The notes below the pieces were generated by a model, which made no database searches, had not been told where the DNA came from, and saw only the letters and a list, made by a program, of their open reading frames with translations. A program made the translations under genes and the position numbers. From assembly GCA_937873315.1 (NCBI GenBank), contig CALMQX010000035.1:124001-188000 (forward strand): a stretch of DNA of 64,000 bases, written 5' to 3'. Each line of letters starts with the position of its first letter. Position 1 is the stretch's first letter. Below, in pieces: positions 47,098 through 55,876 of the stretch. This DNA is from an uncultured Nostocoides sp. GTDB lineage: Bacteria > Actinomycetota > Actinomycetes > Actinomycetales > Dermatophilaceae.

Positions 47098-47243
47098 GAA
47101 CTTCTCCTTGCGGGCGCGACTGCGCCCCGCTGACACGGGTGGACTCAACGCACCAGGGTAGTCGAGCCTCACGGACGACCGGGCAACGCGGCATACGGAA
47201 ATCCAGTTCCCCAGGCCGCCCTCCTCTGGCAGGGTGGCTCAGC

Positions 47244-48365
47244 ATGACCGAAGGTATGCCGCCCGCCCGCCGGCGGATCGAGCTCACCGATGGCCTCGTG
47301 CGCCTGCGGGCGCACACCTCGGCCGACATCGACCGCATCGTCGAGCAGAGCAACGACCCGGAGTCGATGCAGTGGACCCCCCTTCCCCGGCCCTACGGAC
47401 CGGATGAAGCACGGGAGTTCCTCGCGCACATTGAGGCCGCTTGGGCGGACCCGAAGGGTCACCGCTCCTGGGCGATCGAGGAGGTCGCCGCGCCGGGGGT
47501 TTACCTGGGCACGATCGACCTGCGACCCAGGGGGCTCAGCGCGGAGGTCGGCTTCGGGTTGCACCCGCAGGGCCGCGGTCGCGGAGTGATGTCGGGGGCA
47601 TTGCGGCTCGTCTGCAGGTACTGGTTCAGCACCGGCGGCCAGCAAGTGACCTGGTGGGCCAACCGAGGCAACTGGGCCTCCTGGCGCGTGGCCTGGGCGT
47701 GTGGGTTCACCCACCGCGGCACGCTGCCCGGATACCTCACGGACGAACACGGGGCCGTGGATGCCTGGGTGGCGACCTTGCTGGCCGAGGACCCCATGGA
47801 CCCTCTGACCCCGTGGTCCGAGCCGCCGGTCATCGAATCCGCGACCGACGGGCTGCGGCTGCGCCCGTGGCGCGACCAGGACGTGGACACCATGGAGGAT
47901 CGGGACCAGCCTGCGCACTTTATGCCGGCTCGCGGCATCCTGGACCAGGCCACCTTTCCCGAGTGGTTGCTCGTGCGACGCGAGCGGATGTCCTGGGGTA
48001 AGACCTTGTCGTGGGCGATCGCGGATCTCGCGAGCGACCGTGCCCTCGGCGAGGTGCTGCTCTTTGTCCACGAAGGCACGCTCGACGATGACACCGCCGA
48101 ACTCGGCTATCAGGTCGTGCCCAGCGCCCGTGGACGCGGAGTGGCCTCGGCCGCAACGCGGCTCGCGGTGGCACACGCCTTTGCCCCACGCGAGGCCGGC
48201 GGCCTGGGACTGCGCCGCTTGGTTGCTCAAACGGCGCAAGACAATGCCGCGAGCAATGGCGTCCTCACCCAGGCCGGATTCACCGTATGGGGCCGCGAGA
48301 GTGCCGCCGACCTGCTGCCGAATGGGCGCGGCAATGACGCCCTGCACTGGGAATTGCTGAGCTGA
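47244..48365 (+). CDS. Tandem GNAT acetyltransferase (RimJ/RimL-like, two domains)
   Basis: A 373-residue protein with two GNAT domains. Domain 1 (about 10-185) has LTDGLVRLRAHTSADID and the acetyl-CoA loop in LHPQGRGRGVMSGALRL. Domain 2 (about 195-373) has TDGLRLRPWRDQDVDTM and YQVVPSARGRGVASAATRL, followed by NAASNGVLTQAGF. Both loops keep the R/Q-x-x-G-x-G/A pattern, so both may be active. Substrates could be protein N-termini, antibiotics or small amines. ATG 47244 is preceded by no clear ribosome-binding site. The stop is back to back with the convergent YcaQ-like gene. Confidence 0.88.
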   Translation: MTEGMPPARRRIELTDGLVRLRAHTSADIDRIVEQSNDPESMQWTPLPRPYGPDEAREFLAHIEAAWADPKGHRSWAIEEVAAPGVYLGTIDLRPRGLSAEVGFGLHPQGRGRGVMSGALRLVCRYWFSTGGQQVTWWANRGNWASWRVAWACGFTHRGTLPGYLTDEHGAVDAWVATLLAEDPMDPLTPWSEPPVIESATDGLRLRPWRDQDVDTMEDRDQPAHFMPARGILDQATFPEWLLVRRERMSWGKTLSWAIADLASDRALGEVLLFVHEGTLDDDTAELGYQVVPSARGRGVASAATRLAVAHAFAPREAGGLGLRRLVAQTAQDNAASNGVLTQAGFTVWGRESAADLLPNGRGNDALHWELLS

Positions 48366-49550
48366 TCAGGGCTGACGGAGCACGAACTCCTCCAGGGCGC
48401 CCAACTCGCTCTCGAGCTCGGCTAGATCGCCGGCCCCTCCTCGGCCGGGTTCCCAGGTCAGTCGCTGCACGAGCAACCGGCCGGCAGCCCGGTCGGCTTT
48501 GAGGTCCACCCGGCCCACCAGGTCCTGTCCGAGCAGGAAGGGCAGCACGTAGTAGCCGTGGACTCGCTGCGCCGCCGGGGTGTAGATCTCCAGTCGGTAA
48601 TCAAAACCCCAGAGGGCCCGCACTCGATCCCGCTGCCAGATCAGCGAATCAAAGGGTGACAGCAGCGCCCGAGTATGCACGCGGCGTGGGCGACGAGCAT
48701 CTCGGTGCAGGTAGGCCGGTCGGCGCCAGCCGTCGATGACCACCGGGAGCAGCGTGCCCTCGCCGACCAGGTCGTTGATCGCTGGGCGAGCCTGCTCGGG
48801 ACGCAGGCGGACGTAGTCCCGCAGGCACTGCTCGGTGCCCACCCCGAGGGCCCGCGCCGAGATCTCGATCAGACTGCGGAATGCCGCCGCGTCATCGGGC
48901 CGCTGCTGAGGCGCCGCCTGCGCTGCAACAGCACGGGGCAGGACGGCCGCGGTCGCGGCATACCGGCGCTCAAACTGCGTGGTGCGACCGGCCGAGGAAA
49001 TCTCCCCAGACCAGAAGAGGTGCTCGAGGGCGTTCTTGACCTGCGACCAATTCCATCCCCACTCATCGCGCTCGCGGGCGCGGTCGTGGGCGAGCGCCAC
49101 CTCCGCAGCCCGGGAGGTCATCGGCCCCCGGCGGGTGACCTCATCGAGGACCGCCTCAACGAGGTCCGCGCGATCGCGAGCCACCCGCTGCATGCCACCC
49201 CAGGACTCCGCGGCCGCTCGAGCCATCCGAAAGCCAAAGAGCGGCCACATCGCCGGATCAATCAGCGAGGCCTCGTGGGCCCAATACTCCACCAGCCGGC
49301 GCGGGGCGCGATCCCGCATCCGATCCAGGATCGCCGGGTCATAGCCTCCGAGCCGCGAGAAGAAGGGGAGGTAGTGGCTGCGGGAGAGCACATTGACCGA
49401 GTCGATCTGCACCACTCTGACTGTGTTCACGACGCGTTGGAGGTCACGAAGTCCCGGTGACACCGGCCGCGGACGGGCGAAGCCTTGGGCCGCCAGAGCA
49501 ATCCGCACCGCCGCCGGTTTCGAGAGGCGTTCGGGCGTCACCTCAGCCAT
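48366..49550 (-). CDS. YcaQ-like (HTH_42) DNA glycosylase family protein
   Basis: A 394-residue protein of the PF06224 winged-helix family. The motif VVQIDSVNVLSRSHYLPFFSRLG contains the Q-x-D (QID) expected at the active site of YcaQ, a glycosylase that unhooks interstrand crosslinks in E. coli. VEYWAHEASLIDPAMWPLFGFRM and the C-terminal DSLIWQRDRVRALWGFDYRLEIY are also typical. It should act on alkylated or crosslinked DNA. Its ATG overlaps the end of the response regulator gene by eight bases. Confidence 0.87.
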   Translation of the reverse strand: MAEVTPERLSKPAAVRIALAAQGFARPRPVSPGLRDLQRVVNTVRVVQIDSVNVLSRSHYLPFFSRLGGYDPAILDRMRDRAPRRLVEYWAHEASLIDPAMWPLFGFRMARAAAESWGGMQRVARDRADLVEAVLDEVTRRGPMTSRAAEVALAHDRARERDEWGWNWSQVKNALEHLFWSGEISSAGRTTQFERRYAATAAVLPRAVAAQAAPQQRPDDAAAFRSLIEISARALGVGTEQCLRDYVRLRPEQARPAINDLVGEGTLLPVVIDGWRRPAYLHRDARRPRRVHTRALLSPFDSLIWQRDRVRALWGFDYRLEIYTPAAQRVHGYYVLPFLLGQDLVGRVDLKADRAAGRLLVQRLTWEPGRGGAGDLAELESELGALEEFVLRQP

Positions 49551-50142
49551 CGAGCGGCGTGCGACGAAGGCGCGAGAGCGCAGTGACGATCAAGGTCGCC
49601 GCGTCAGCGGTGGTCATATCCATCCTTGCCGCGGCCTCGGCCAGACTCTGCCCACGAGCGAGCCGAGCCATGGCTTCATGCTCGTCGTGGCTGAGTGCCG
49701 GGGATCCCAGTCCCAGTGCGGAAAGTGCCCTGGCCGCCACCCCCGGGGTGAGGATCGGCTCACCCCGGTGGGCAGAGTGCACGGCTGCAGCGATGACCTC
49801 CGCCGGTCGGTCCTTGAGGACGTAGCCGATGGCCCCGGCAAGAAGGGCGTCGTAAAGATCGTTCTCATCGTCGGACATCGAGAGCATGACGACCTTGACC
49901 TGAGGATGTCGCGCGGTGACGATCTGGGTGGCGTCAATTCCGCCCAAACCCGGCATCCGCACGTCCATGAGGATGACATCCGGCGCCACGTAGGCGCACC
50001 GATCCACGGCGTCTTGACCGTCGCTGGCGAGGCCGACCACATTGATCGAGTCGTCCAAGCTCAGCACGACCTCTATCCCCTGGCGATACCTCGCATGGTC
50101 GTCTGCGACAAGCACGCGGACACGCAAGTCCGGATCGGTCAC
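49543..50142 (-). CDS. Orphan response regulator with degenerate LuxR-type C-terminus
   Basis: A 199-residue protein. The receiver domain (about 5-125) is intact: acidic pair DD at 14-15, phosphoacceptor D60 in ILMDVRMPG, and Lys in YVLKDR. The C-terminal part (about 148-195, LSHDEHEAMARLARGQSLAEAAARM) aligns with LuxR/NarL HTH regions but lacks the usual recognition-helix sequence (T-V-K-x-H), so DNA binding is doubtful. No kinase gene is adjacent. It is coupled by GTGA to hpf, an odd place for a regulator, suggesting a link to ribosome hibernation or stress. Confidence 0.8.
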   Translation of the reverse strand: MTDPDLRVRVLVADDHARYRQGIEVVLSLDDSINVVGLASDGQDAVDRCAYVAPDVILMDVRMPGLGGIDATQIVTARHPQVKVVMLSMSDDENDLYDALLAGAIGYVLKDRPAEVIAAAVHSAHRGEPILTPGVAARALSALGLGSPALSHDEHEAMARLARGQSLAEAAARMDMTTADAATLIVTALSRLRRTPLDG

Positions 50143-50777
50143 GAAGCGGCGGCCGCGTCGTCGAGGCGTTCGGTGTCCGCGTCGACCTCCAGGTGCAGAA
50201 CGCCATACGACCAGCCGTGGCGGCGGTAGAGCACGCTCACCTTGTCGGTGTCCTTGTCGTGGAAGAGGAAGAAGTCATGACCCACCAATTCCATCTCCGA
50301 GAGCGCATCTGCCAGGCTCATGGGCGAGGTGCGGTGGACCTTCTCACGGACCTCGATAGGCGAGTCGCCGAAGGCACCCGAATCCTCGGTGGCAGGGGTG
50401 TCACTGTCAACGACCGACGGCGGAGCCACGGCAGCCATAGCGGCCCCCACCGACTGCGGGGTTCGCCGCCCCCGATGGACCTGCCGCTTGTCTCCGGCCC
50501 GGCGCAGTCGCTCGGTGAGTTTGTCGATCACCATGTCCAGCGCCGCGTACTTGTCGTCAGCACACGCCTCGGCGCGCACGACGGGACCCCTGGCCACACA
50601 GGTGATTTCGACGCGATCGCACGCCTTGGACTGGCGCCGATTCGGCTCGTGACTGATCTTGACTTCGATCCGACGAGTTCGGGGCGCGAGTTGGGACACC
50701 TTGGCGAGTTTGTCCTCGACGTGGGTACGGAAACGGTCTGAGACGGCGACGTGCCGACCGGTAACGACAATGTCCAC
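50139..50777 (-). CDS. hpf: Long-form ribosome hibernation promoting factor
   Basis: A 212-residue protein of the long HPF class. The N-terminal S30AE/RaiA domain (about 1-100; DIVVTGRHVAVSDRF, TRRIEVKISHE) blocks the decoding site, and a C-terminal dimerisation domain (about 150-205; SPMSLADALSEMELVGHDFFLF, VLYRRHGWSYGVL) forms 100S ribosome dimers. The start is GTG 50777, nine bases after GGAG; an upstream extension is Pro/Arg-rich noise. In mycobacteria the orthologue is Rv3241c next to secA1. It precedes the orphan response regulator, which overlaps it by four bases. Confidence 0.95.
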   Translation of the reverse strand: MDIVVTGRHVAVSDRFRTHVEDKLAKVSQLAPRTRRIEVKISHEPNRRQSKACDRVEITCVARGPVVRAEACADDKYAALDMVIDKLTERLRRAGDKRQVHRGRRTPQSVGAAMAAVAPPSVVDSDTPATEDSGAFGDSPIEVREKVHRTSPMSLADALSEMELVGHDFFLFHDKDTDKVSVLYRRHGWSYGVLHLEVDADTERLDDAAAAS

Positions 50778-50874
50778 GGTGAAAGTCTCCTCTGGCGAGT
50801 GAACGGGGGTACGAACCTCAGACGCCTGCGCGAGGGCGGTCAGCGGCGGCACCACCTCCAGCCTGAGCGGGACT

Positions 50875-51621
50875 TCATGGCCTGACGCTAGTCGGCCGCA
50901 CCGACTCCGGCAACCGCTTGCGCACACTGGCGATACAGGTCGCCGCCTGGACGGTGCGGGCGCCGGCCTCAAGGAGGGCACGACTCGCCTCGGTCAAGGT
51001 GGCCCCGGTGGTAACGATGTCGTCCACGACAACACAGTCGGCGCCGCAGATGCGCTCCACCGCGGCCGTACGGACCCCCATCGACCCGCCGACATTTCGT
51101 GCTCGCTCGCGCCAGCCCAAGCGCGATTGGTCGGCCACGACCCGAGTCAGTACGAGCGCGTCGACGAGCGCGAAATCCTCGGTCAGGACCGTGCGCGCCA
51201 GATCGAGCATGGGGGCCCGCCCCCGCCGTCGGCGGGCGAGAGCGCTGATCGGCGCGGGGACTAGGAGGATCGCGCCATCCCGCCAACGGGCTCGGGTCAG
51301 GTCGGCCTCGTCGACCACGCCGCTGAGCGCCTGAGCCAGGAGCGCCGTCAGGATTGGTTGGAGGTCCGTGCGCCCGTGGTCCTTCCAGGCCGTGACCAAG
51401 CCCCGGACCGCGTCCCCCGAAGCCGCCGTCGCGCACGCCGGGAAGCCGCTCGGAGCGGGATCCGGCTGGGTGCGTTGAGCGGCGGGGAAGGTCTGCGAGT
51501 CGACCTCCACGGCGCAGGGCGCACACAAGGCCGCCCGGCCCTGCAGGTGGGCGGCACACAGCGCACACTCGCCCATCAGCACCAAATCGAGGGCGGCCTC
51601 GAGAAGTCGGCGGGTCGGCAT
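50875..51621 (-). CDS. ComF-family phosphoribosyltransferase-like protein
   Basis: A 248-residue protein of the ComF/GntX family. The N-terminal zinc-ribbon-like Cys pairs (ECALCAAHLQ and ALCAPCAVE, about 15-33) are followed by a phosphoribosyltransferase fold with the PRPP-binding signature CVVVDDIVTTGATLTEA. Family members in Gram-negatives take part in DNA uptake or purine salvage-type chemistry; in actinobacteria the role is open. It lies between lpqB and hpf as in mycobacteria (Rv3242c). ATG start. Confidence 0.88.
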   Translation of the reverse strand: MPTRRLLEAALDLVLMGECALCAAHLQGRAALCAPCAVEVDSQTFPAAQRTQPDPAPSGFPACATAASGDAVRGLVTAWKDHGRTDLQPILTALLAQALSGVVDEADLTRARWRDGAILLVPAPISALARRRRGRAPMLDLARTVLTEDFALVDALVLTRVVADQSRLGWRERARNVGGSMGVRTAAVERICGADCVVVDDIVTTGATLTEASRALLEAGARTVQAATCIASVRKRLPESVRPTSVRP

Positions 51622-51704
51622 AGCGCCACCCTGGCGTCAGCCGATCGAGCGCTCCAGCCCGAGCGGGGCGGCGGTGGATAAGGCCGCGGCGGGCAACCTC
51701 GTGG

Positions 51705-51749
51705 GGATCGCGCCTCCCCGGATCGTGCCTTCCCGGATTGTGCCTTCCC
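51705..51749. repeat. Three tandem 15-bp repeats in the lpqB-comF gap
   Basis: GGATCGCGCCTCCCC, GGATCGTGCCTTCCC and GGATTGTGCCTTCCC are consecutive 15-bp units with two to three differences each. They lie between the lpqB stop and the comF-like start, in a 164-bp gap. A further GATCAGCCG doublet follows near 51776. The length is a multiple of three but the frame is not coding; strand slippage or protein binding are both possible. Confidence 0.8.
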
Positions 51750-51785
51750 GCTTCAACCGCGGGTCAGCCCCAGATCAGCCGCGGA

Positions 51786-53528
51786 TCAGCCGGCTGCCGA
51801 AATGAGTTGGCCGGTTCCACCGGAGTTCCATTGGGCGCCGCTGCGCAGCCAGAAGGTGCCCTTGGACGTGCCCACAATGAGGGCGCGCCCGCCCGAGGTG
51901 GCATCGATCCGGACTGCGTCGGCCAGCGGCGGCAGCGAGCGCACGGTGCCCGAGAGTTCCAGGATGGTCGGCACCCGAGTCGAACCATTGCCATCGGCGA
52001 TCGTGGCCAAAGCCGTCTCGCTCACCCAGGTCAGTCCCCGCACGGCTGTCAAGGCGGGCCCGAGTCGGAGCCGACCACCCACCGCCTGCGGGAGCCCGTT
52101 CGCGTCCCGGCGGATACCGGTCACGTCCACCCGCGCACCCCGCCCCGCCGAGTCGGTGGAGATCACGGCCAGCAGGTCCCCATTCGGCGAGATCGACAGC
52201 TCAGTGACCTGCCGCCCGACCAACCACGGGACATCAACCGGTGCGGGGGCGGCCGAGAGTACCTGCGAGGTGGCTTGGACGAAGAGTCGAGTCCGCTTGT
52301 CCGCCGCGCTCACTCCTCCGAACCAGACGATGCCTCGACGGTCGTATCGCGGTCCGCACATCGATGACGCAAAAGGCGGCAGCACGATCTCGCGGCCCTC
52401 CCGCCAGCGCCGCGCGATCACGCCCGGTCCATCAAGACTGGCCAACTCGCGACCGTCCGCCGAGAGTGCGAGCGCCCGCTGGTTGGCAGGCACGGCCGGG
52501 TAGCTCACGCTCAGGGCCGCATCCGGCGAGGACTCGTCATCGGTCGACCGGTAGATCCGGACCTGAGTTCCTCGACGAACGACCGGGTATGCCGCAGGTC
52601 CCGGAACGAAGAGGTTCAGCCCGACGTCCGAAGGGTGCTTGGTCACTTCGGGCGCTCCGGGTAGCGCCACAGGAACGCCATTGCTGAGCAACTTGACACC
52701 GCTGACCCGGCTGTCTTGGCGCACAGTGGCGACCAACTGGGCAACCAGGTCGGCGCGCAACTCGGGGTCATCGGGCGGGGAGGTCACGACAAGATTGACC
52801 GAGGCCACGCCATCGTCGATGACCACAGTGTCACCGGCCAGCCGCGTGCCCGCTGGCACCGCGGAAGTCACCGTGCCCAGCAAGTGCTTCGGGACCGGGT
52901 CGAGTTGGGCGCGCGCCAGCCGAGAGGCCAGCCGGTCCAGAGGGAACCAGCGCAGATCCGGCACCAAGGTTCGTCGATCCTCAGCAACGAAATAGACGGC
53001 AAAGGGTTGAATCAGGCGAGGCAACTCGGCCTCCGGAAGCCATCGGCCAAAGCCCTCCGGCAGGGTGGAAACCCGCCACTGACCATCCTCATTCGTCAAG
53101 TCGATCAGGGCCCTGGCCTCGCTGCCCGGGGCGGCCGAGACATAGTCACCGGTCGCGCTGATCTGACCCGAGGTGGGGGCCGTGACCACCACCGTGTCGG
53201 CGTCGACCGGGGTGACCCGAATCCGGGCTCCAGGCGCCAGGACCACCACGGCGCTATCGGGCGCCCACTTCGTGCCGGCCTGCGTAGTGAGGAAGGACCG
53301 TGCGACGTCATAGGCGCCATCACTGGCCCCGCCAGCGCGAAGGAATCCGGTCACGATCGACTCTTGGTCAGCATCGATGCCAGGACCGGGGTAGACCACC
53401 CGAACCGGGGGCTGCACCCGCTCCCCCAACTCCAGGCCGGCCTCCACCGGCGTGTCCACGCTCAGCCCGGTGCAGCCGACGAGGACGACCGCCGCGACCG
53501 CCACCGCTGCTCGACGCGGGCCCCTCAC
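51786..53528 (-). CDS. lpqB: Lipoprotein LpqB
   Basis: A 580-residue secreted lipoprotein. The lipobox is LVGC with the lipidated Cys at residue 19. The mature part has a GerMN-type region (about 40-300, YPGPGIDADQESIVTGFLRAG and PKHLLGTVTSAVPAGTRL) and a C-terminal beta-propeller-like domain. In mycobacteria LpqB binds the sensor domain of MtrB and tunes MtrAB signalling. The GTG start overlaps the mtrB stop by four bases, so mtrA-mtrB-lpqB is one unit. A longer in-frame start within mtrB is rejected, since it would put the lipobox far from the N-terminus. Confidence 0.95.
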   Translation of the reverse strand: MRGPRRAAVAVAAVVLVGCTGLSVDTPVEAGLELGERVQPPVRVVYPGPGIDADQESIVTGFLRAGGASDGAYDVARSFLTTQAGTKWAPDSAVVVLAPGARIRVTPVDADTVVVTAPTSGQISATGDYVSAAPGSEARALIDLTNEDGQWRVSTLPEGFGRWLPEAELPRLIQPFAVYFVAEDRRTLVPDLRWFPLDRLASRLARAQLDPVPKHLLGTVTSAVPAGTRLAGDTVVIDDGVASVNLVVTSPPDDPELRADLVAQLVATVRQDSRVSGVKLLSNGVPVALPGAPEVTKHPSDVGLNLFVPGPAAYPVVRRGTQVRIYRSTDDESSPDAALSVSYPAVPANQRALALSADGRELASLDGPGVIARRWREGREIVLPPFASSMCGPRYDRRGIVWFGGVSAADKRTRLFVQATSQVLSAAPAPVDVPWLVGRQVTELSISPNGDLLAVISTDSAGRGARVDVTGIRRDANGLPQAVGGRLRLGPALTAVRGLTWVSETALATIADGNGSTRVPTILELSGTVRSLPPLADAVRIDATSGGRALIVGTSKGTFWLRSGAQWNSGGTGQLISAAG

Positions 53529-55114
53529 GAGACAGCCTCTGGAGCAAGCGGCAAGGGGGATGCGGTCAGGGGCGTGCTTTGCTGGGTGGGCAGCGTCAAC
53601 CGGAAGCGCGACCCGACGCCAGGCTGCCCCCACGCCTGCAGCCAACCCTCATGGAGTCGCGCGTCCTCGAGGGCGATGGCCAGGCCGAGGCCGGTTCCGC
53701 CGGTCGTCCGCGCGCGTGCCGGGTCGGCCCTCCAGAATCGGGTGAAGACCAAGCCAGCCTCGCCGGGCGCAAGGCCAACCCCGTGATCCTCGACCAGGAC
53801 TGCGACGGCACCGTCCGCAGACCGGATCCAAATGTCGATCGGCCGACCCTCGCCGTGCTCGATGGCATTGACCACGAGATTGCGAATGATCCGCTCCACG
53901 CGGCGCTCATCGATCTCGGCCTCGGCGGGGCGCGAGGGTGAATGAATGGTCACCACGCTCCCCCGGCGTTGGGCCAGCGGAGCTGAGCCCTCAACGACGC
54001 CCGTCACCGTCTGGCGCAGATCGACCGACTCCAGGTGCAATGCGGCCGCGCCGGCATCGAACCGACTGATCTCGAGCAGGTCGGCCAAGAGGTCCTCGAA
54101 GCGGTCAAGTTGATCGCGCAAGAGCTCAGCGGACCGAGCCACCGGAGGCTCGAAGTCCTCGCGTGCCCCATGAATGAGATCGACCGCCATCCGGATCGTG
54201 GTCAGCGGGGTGCGAAGCTCATGGGAGACATCGGAGACGAAGCGTTGCTGCACGGCAGAGAGGGACTCCAGCTGACGGATCTGGGTCTGCAGCGACTCGG
54301 CCATCGCATTGAACGAGGTACCCAGGAGCGCAAGGTCGTCGGTTCCGGTGGAGGTCATCCGCTCGTCCAGTTGGCCACTAGCCAGCCGCTGGGAGACTTC
54401 GGCCGCCAGCCGCACCGGGGTCACCACCTGGCGGGTCACCACCCAGGCAATAGCGGCCACGAGCAGGGTGAGAATCAGCCCGCCAACGAGCAGCGAGTTG
54501 CCGATGAGCACCATCGTGGCCTGCTCGCGTTGGAGCGGGTAGACCAAGTAGAGCTCGTACGGACCGGCATTCGGGATCTGGATGACAGAGCCCACGGCAA
54601 CCGCGGGGACCGCGGCGTCGTCGATCTCGATTTCGGTAATGGTGATCTGCTGCCGGGCGGGATCAGCGGCCACGGCCGCCCGCAGCTTGGCCGGGATATC
54701 GCCGACCCGGACCACACCCGACTCCAAATCGGCCACGACCAGGCCCTTGGCGCTAGCCGGCATGCGGGTCATCACGACATACCGGCTGGGGTCTGGTCCG
54801 GGTGGCGCGAGGTACTGGTTCAACAGATCTCGGGCGACGATATTGAGGTCGTCCAGCGAGGTCGCTTTGGAGTCTTCCCACTGCGCCTGGACATTCGTCA
54901 CCAGGTTCTGGGACTCGTATTTCGCCGCCTCGATGCGATCGCGTTCCAGGCCGTTGCCGATCTGTTGGTACAGATAGGTCCCCAGCAGCCCAACCACGAT
55001 CAGTCCCAAGAGCGCGGTGCTCGTGACAATCCGGGTCTGCAGCGAGCGCCGCCATTGGCGGAGCGCGGGACGCACAACCTTGGCGAGCAGGGCCCGCCTC
55101 CAGGCACTGGTCAT
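53525..55114 (-). CDS. mtrB: Sensor histidine kinase MtrB
   Basis: A 529-residue membrane kinase of the MtrAB system, which controls cell-wall metabolism and division. Two membrane helices (about 28-50, TSTALLGLIVVGLLGTYLY; about 195-220, SLLVGGLILTLLVAAIAWV) flank an extracellular sensor domain; then HAMP (RLASGQLDERMTSTG), HisKA with FVSDVSHELRTPLTT (His near 296), and HATPase with IRNLVVNAIEHGEG and VEDHGVGLAPGE. All motifs are intact. The ATG start lies three bases after the mtrA stop; the stop overlaps lpqB by four bases. Confidence 0.96.
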   Translation of the reverse strand: MTSAWRRALLAKVVRPALRQWRRSLQTRIVTSTALLGLIVVGLLGTYLYQQIGNGLERDRIEAAKYESQNLVTNVQAQWEDSKATSLDDLNIVARDLLNQYLAPPGPDPSRYVVMTRMPASAKGLVVADLESGVVRVGDIPAKLRAAVAADPARQQITITEIEIDDAAVPAVAVGSVIQIPNAGPYELYLVYPLQREQATMVLIGNSLLVGGLILTLLVAAIAWVVTRQVVTPVRLAAEVSQRLASGQLDERMTSTGTDDLALLGTSFNAMAESLQTQIRQLESLSAVQQRFVSDVSHELRTPLTTIRMAVDLIHGAREDFEPPVARSAELLRDQLDRFEDLLADLLEISRFDAGAAALHLESVDLRQTVTGVVEGSAPLAQRRGSVVTIHSPSRPAEAEIDERRVERIIRNLVVNAIEHGEGRPIDIWIRSADGAVAVLVEDHGVGLAPGEAGLVFTRFWRADPARARTTGGTGLGLAIALEDARLHEGWLQAWGQPGVGSRFRLTLPTQQSTPLTASPLPLAPEAVS

Positions 55115-55116
55115 CG

Positions 55117-55794
<678 letters not shown>

Positions 55795-55820
55795 CAGCCA
55801 GGTCCTCCTCCCGCGGGCGC

Positions 55821-55834
55821 GCCCCGCACGGGGC
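55821..55834. promoter_or_regulatory. Inverted repeat upstream of mtrA
   Basis: GCCCCG-CA-CGGGGC is a perfect inverted repeat with 6-bp arms, 27 bases upstream of the mtrA start on the minus strand and 43 bases upstream of the divergent kinase gene. It could be an operator or a leader hairpin. Confidence 0.35.
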
Positions 55835-55864
55835 AACTGTATGCCGCCGCACGCCCCGATGACC

Positions 55865-55870
55865 TAGGGT
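55865..55870 (+). promoter_or_regulatory. -10 element of the kinase gene at 55877
   Basis: TAGGGT, TCTCGC, GTG. Six-base leaderless spacing, in the divergent gap shared with mtrA. Confidence 0.45.
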
Positions 55871-55876
55871 TCTCGC

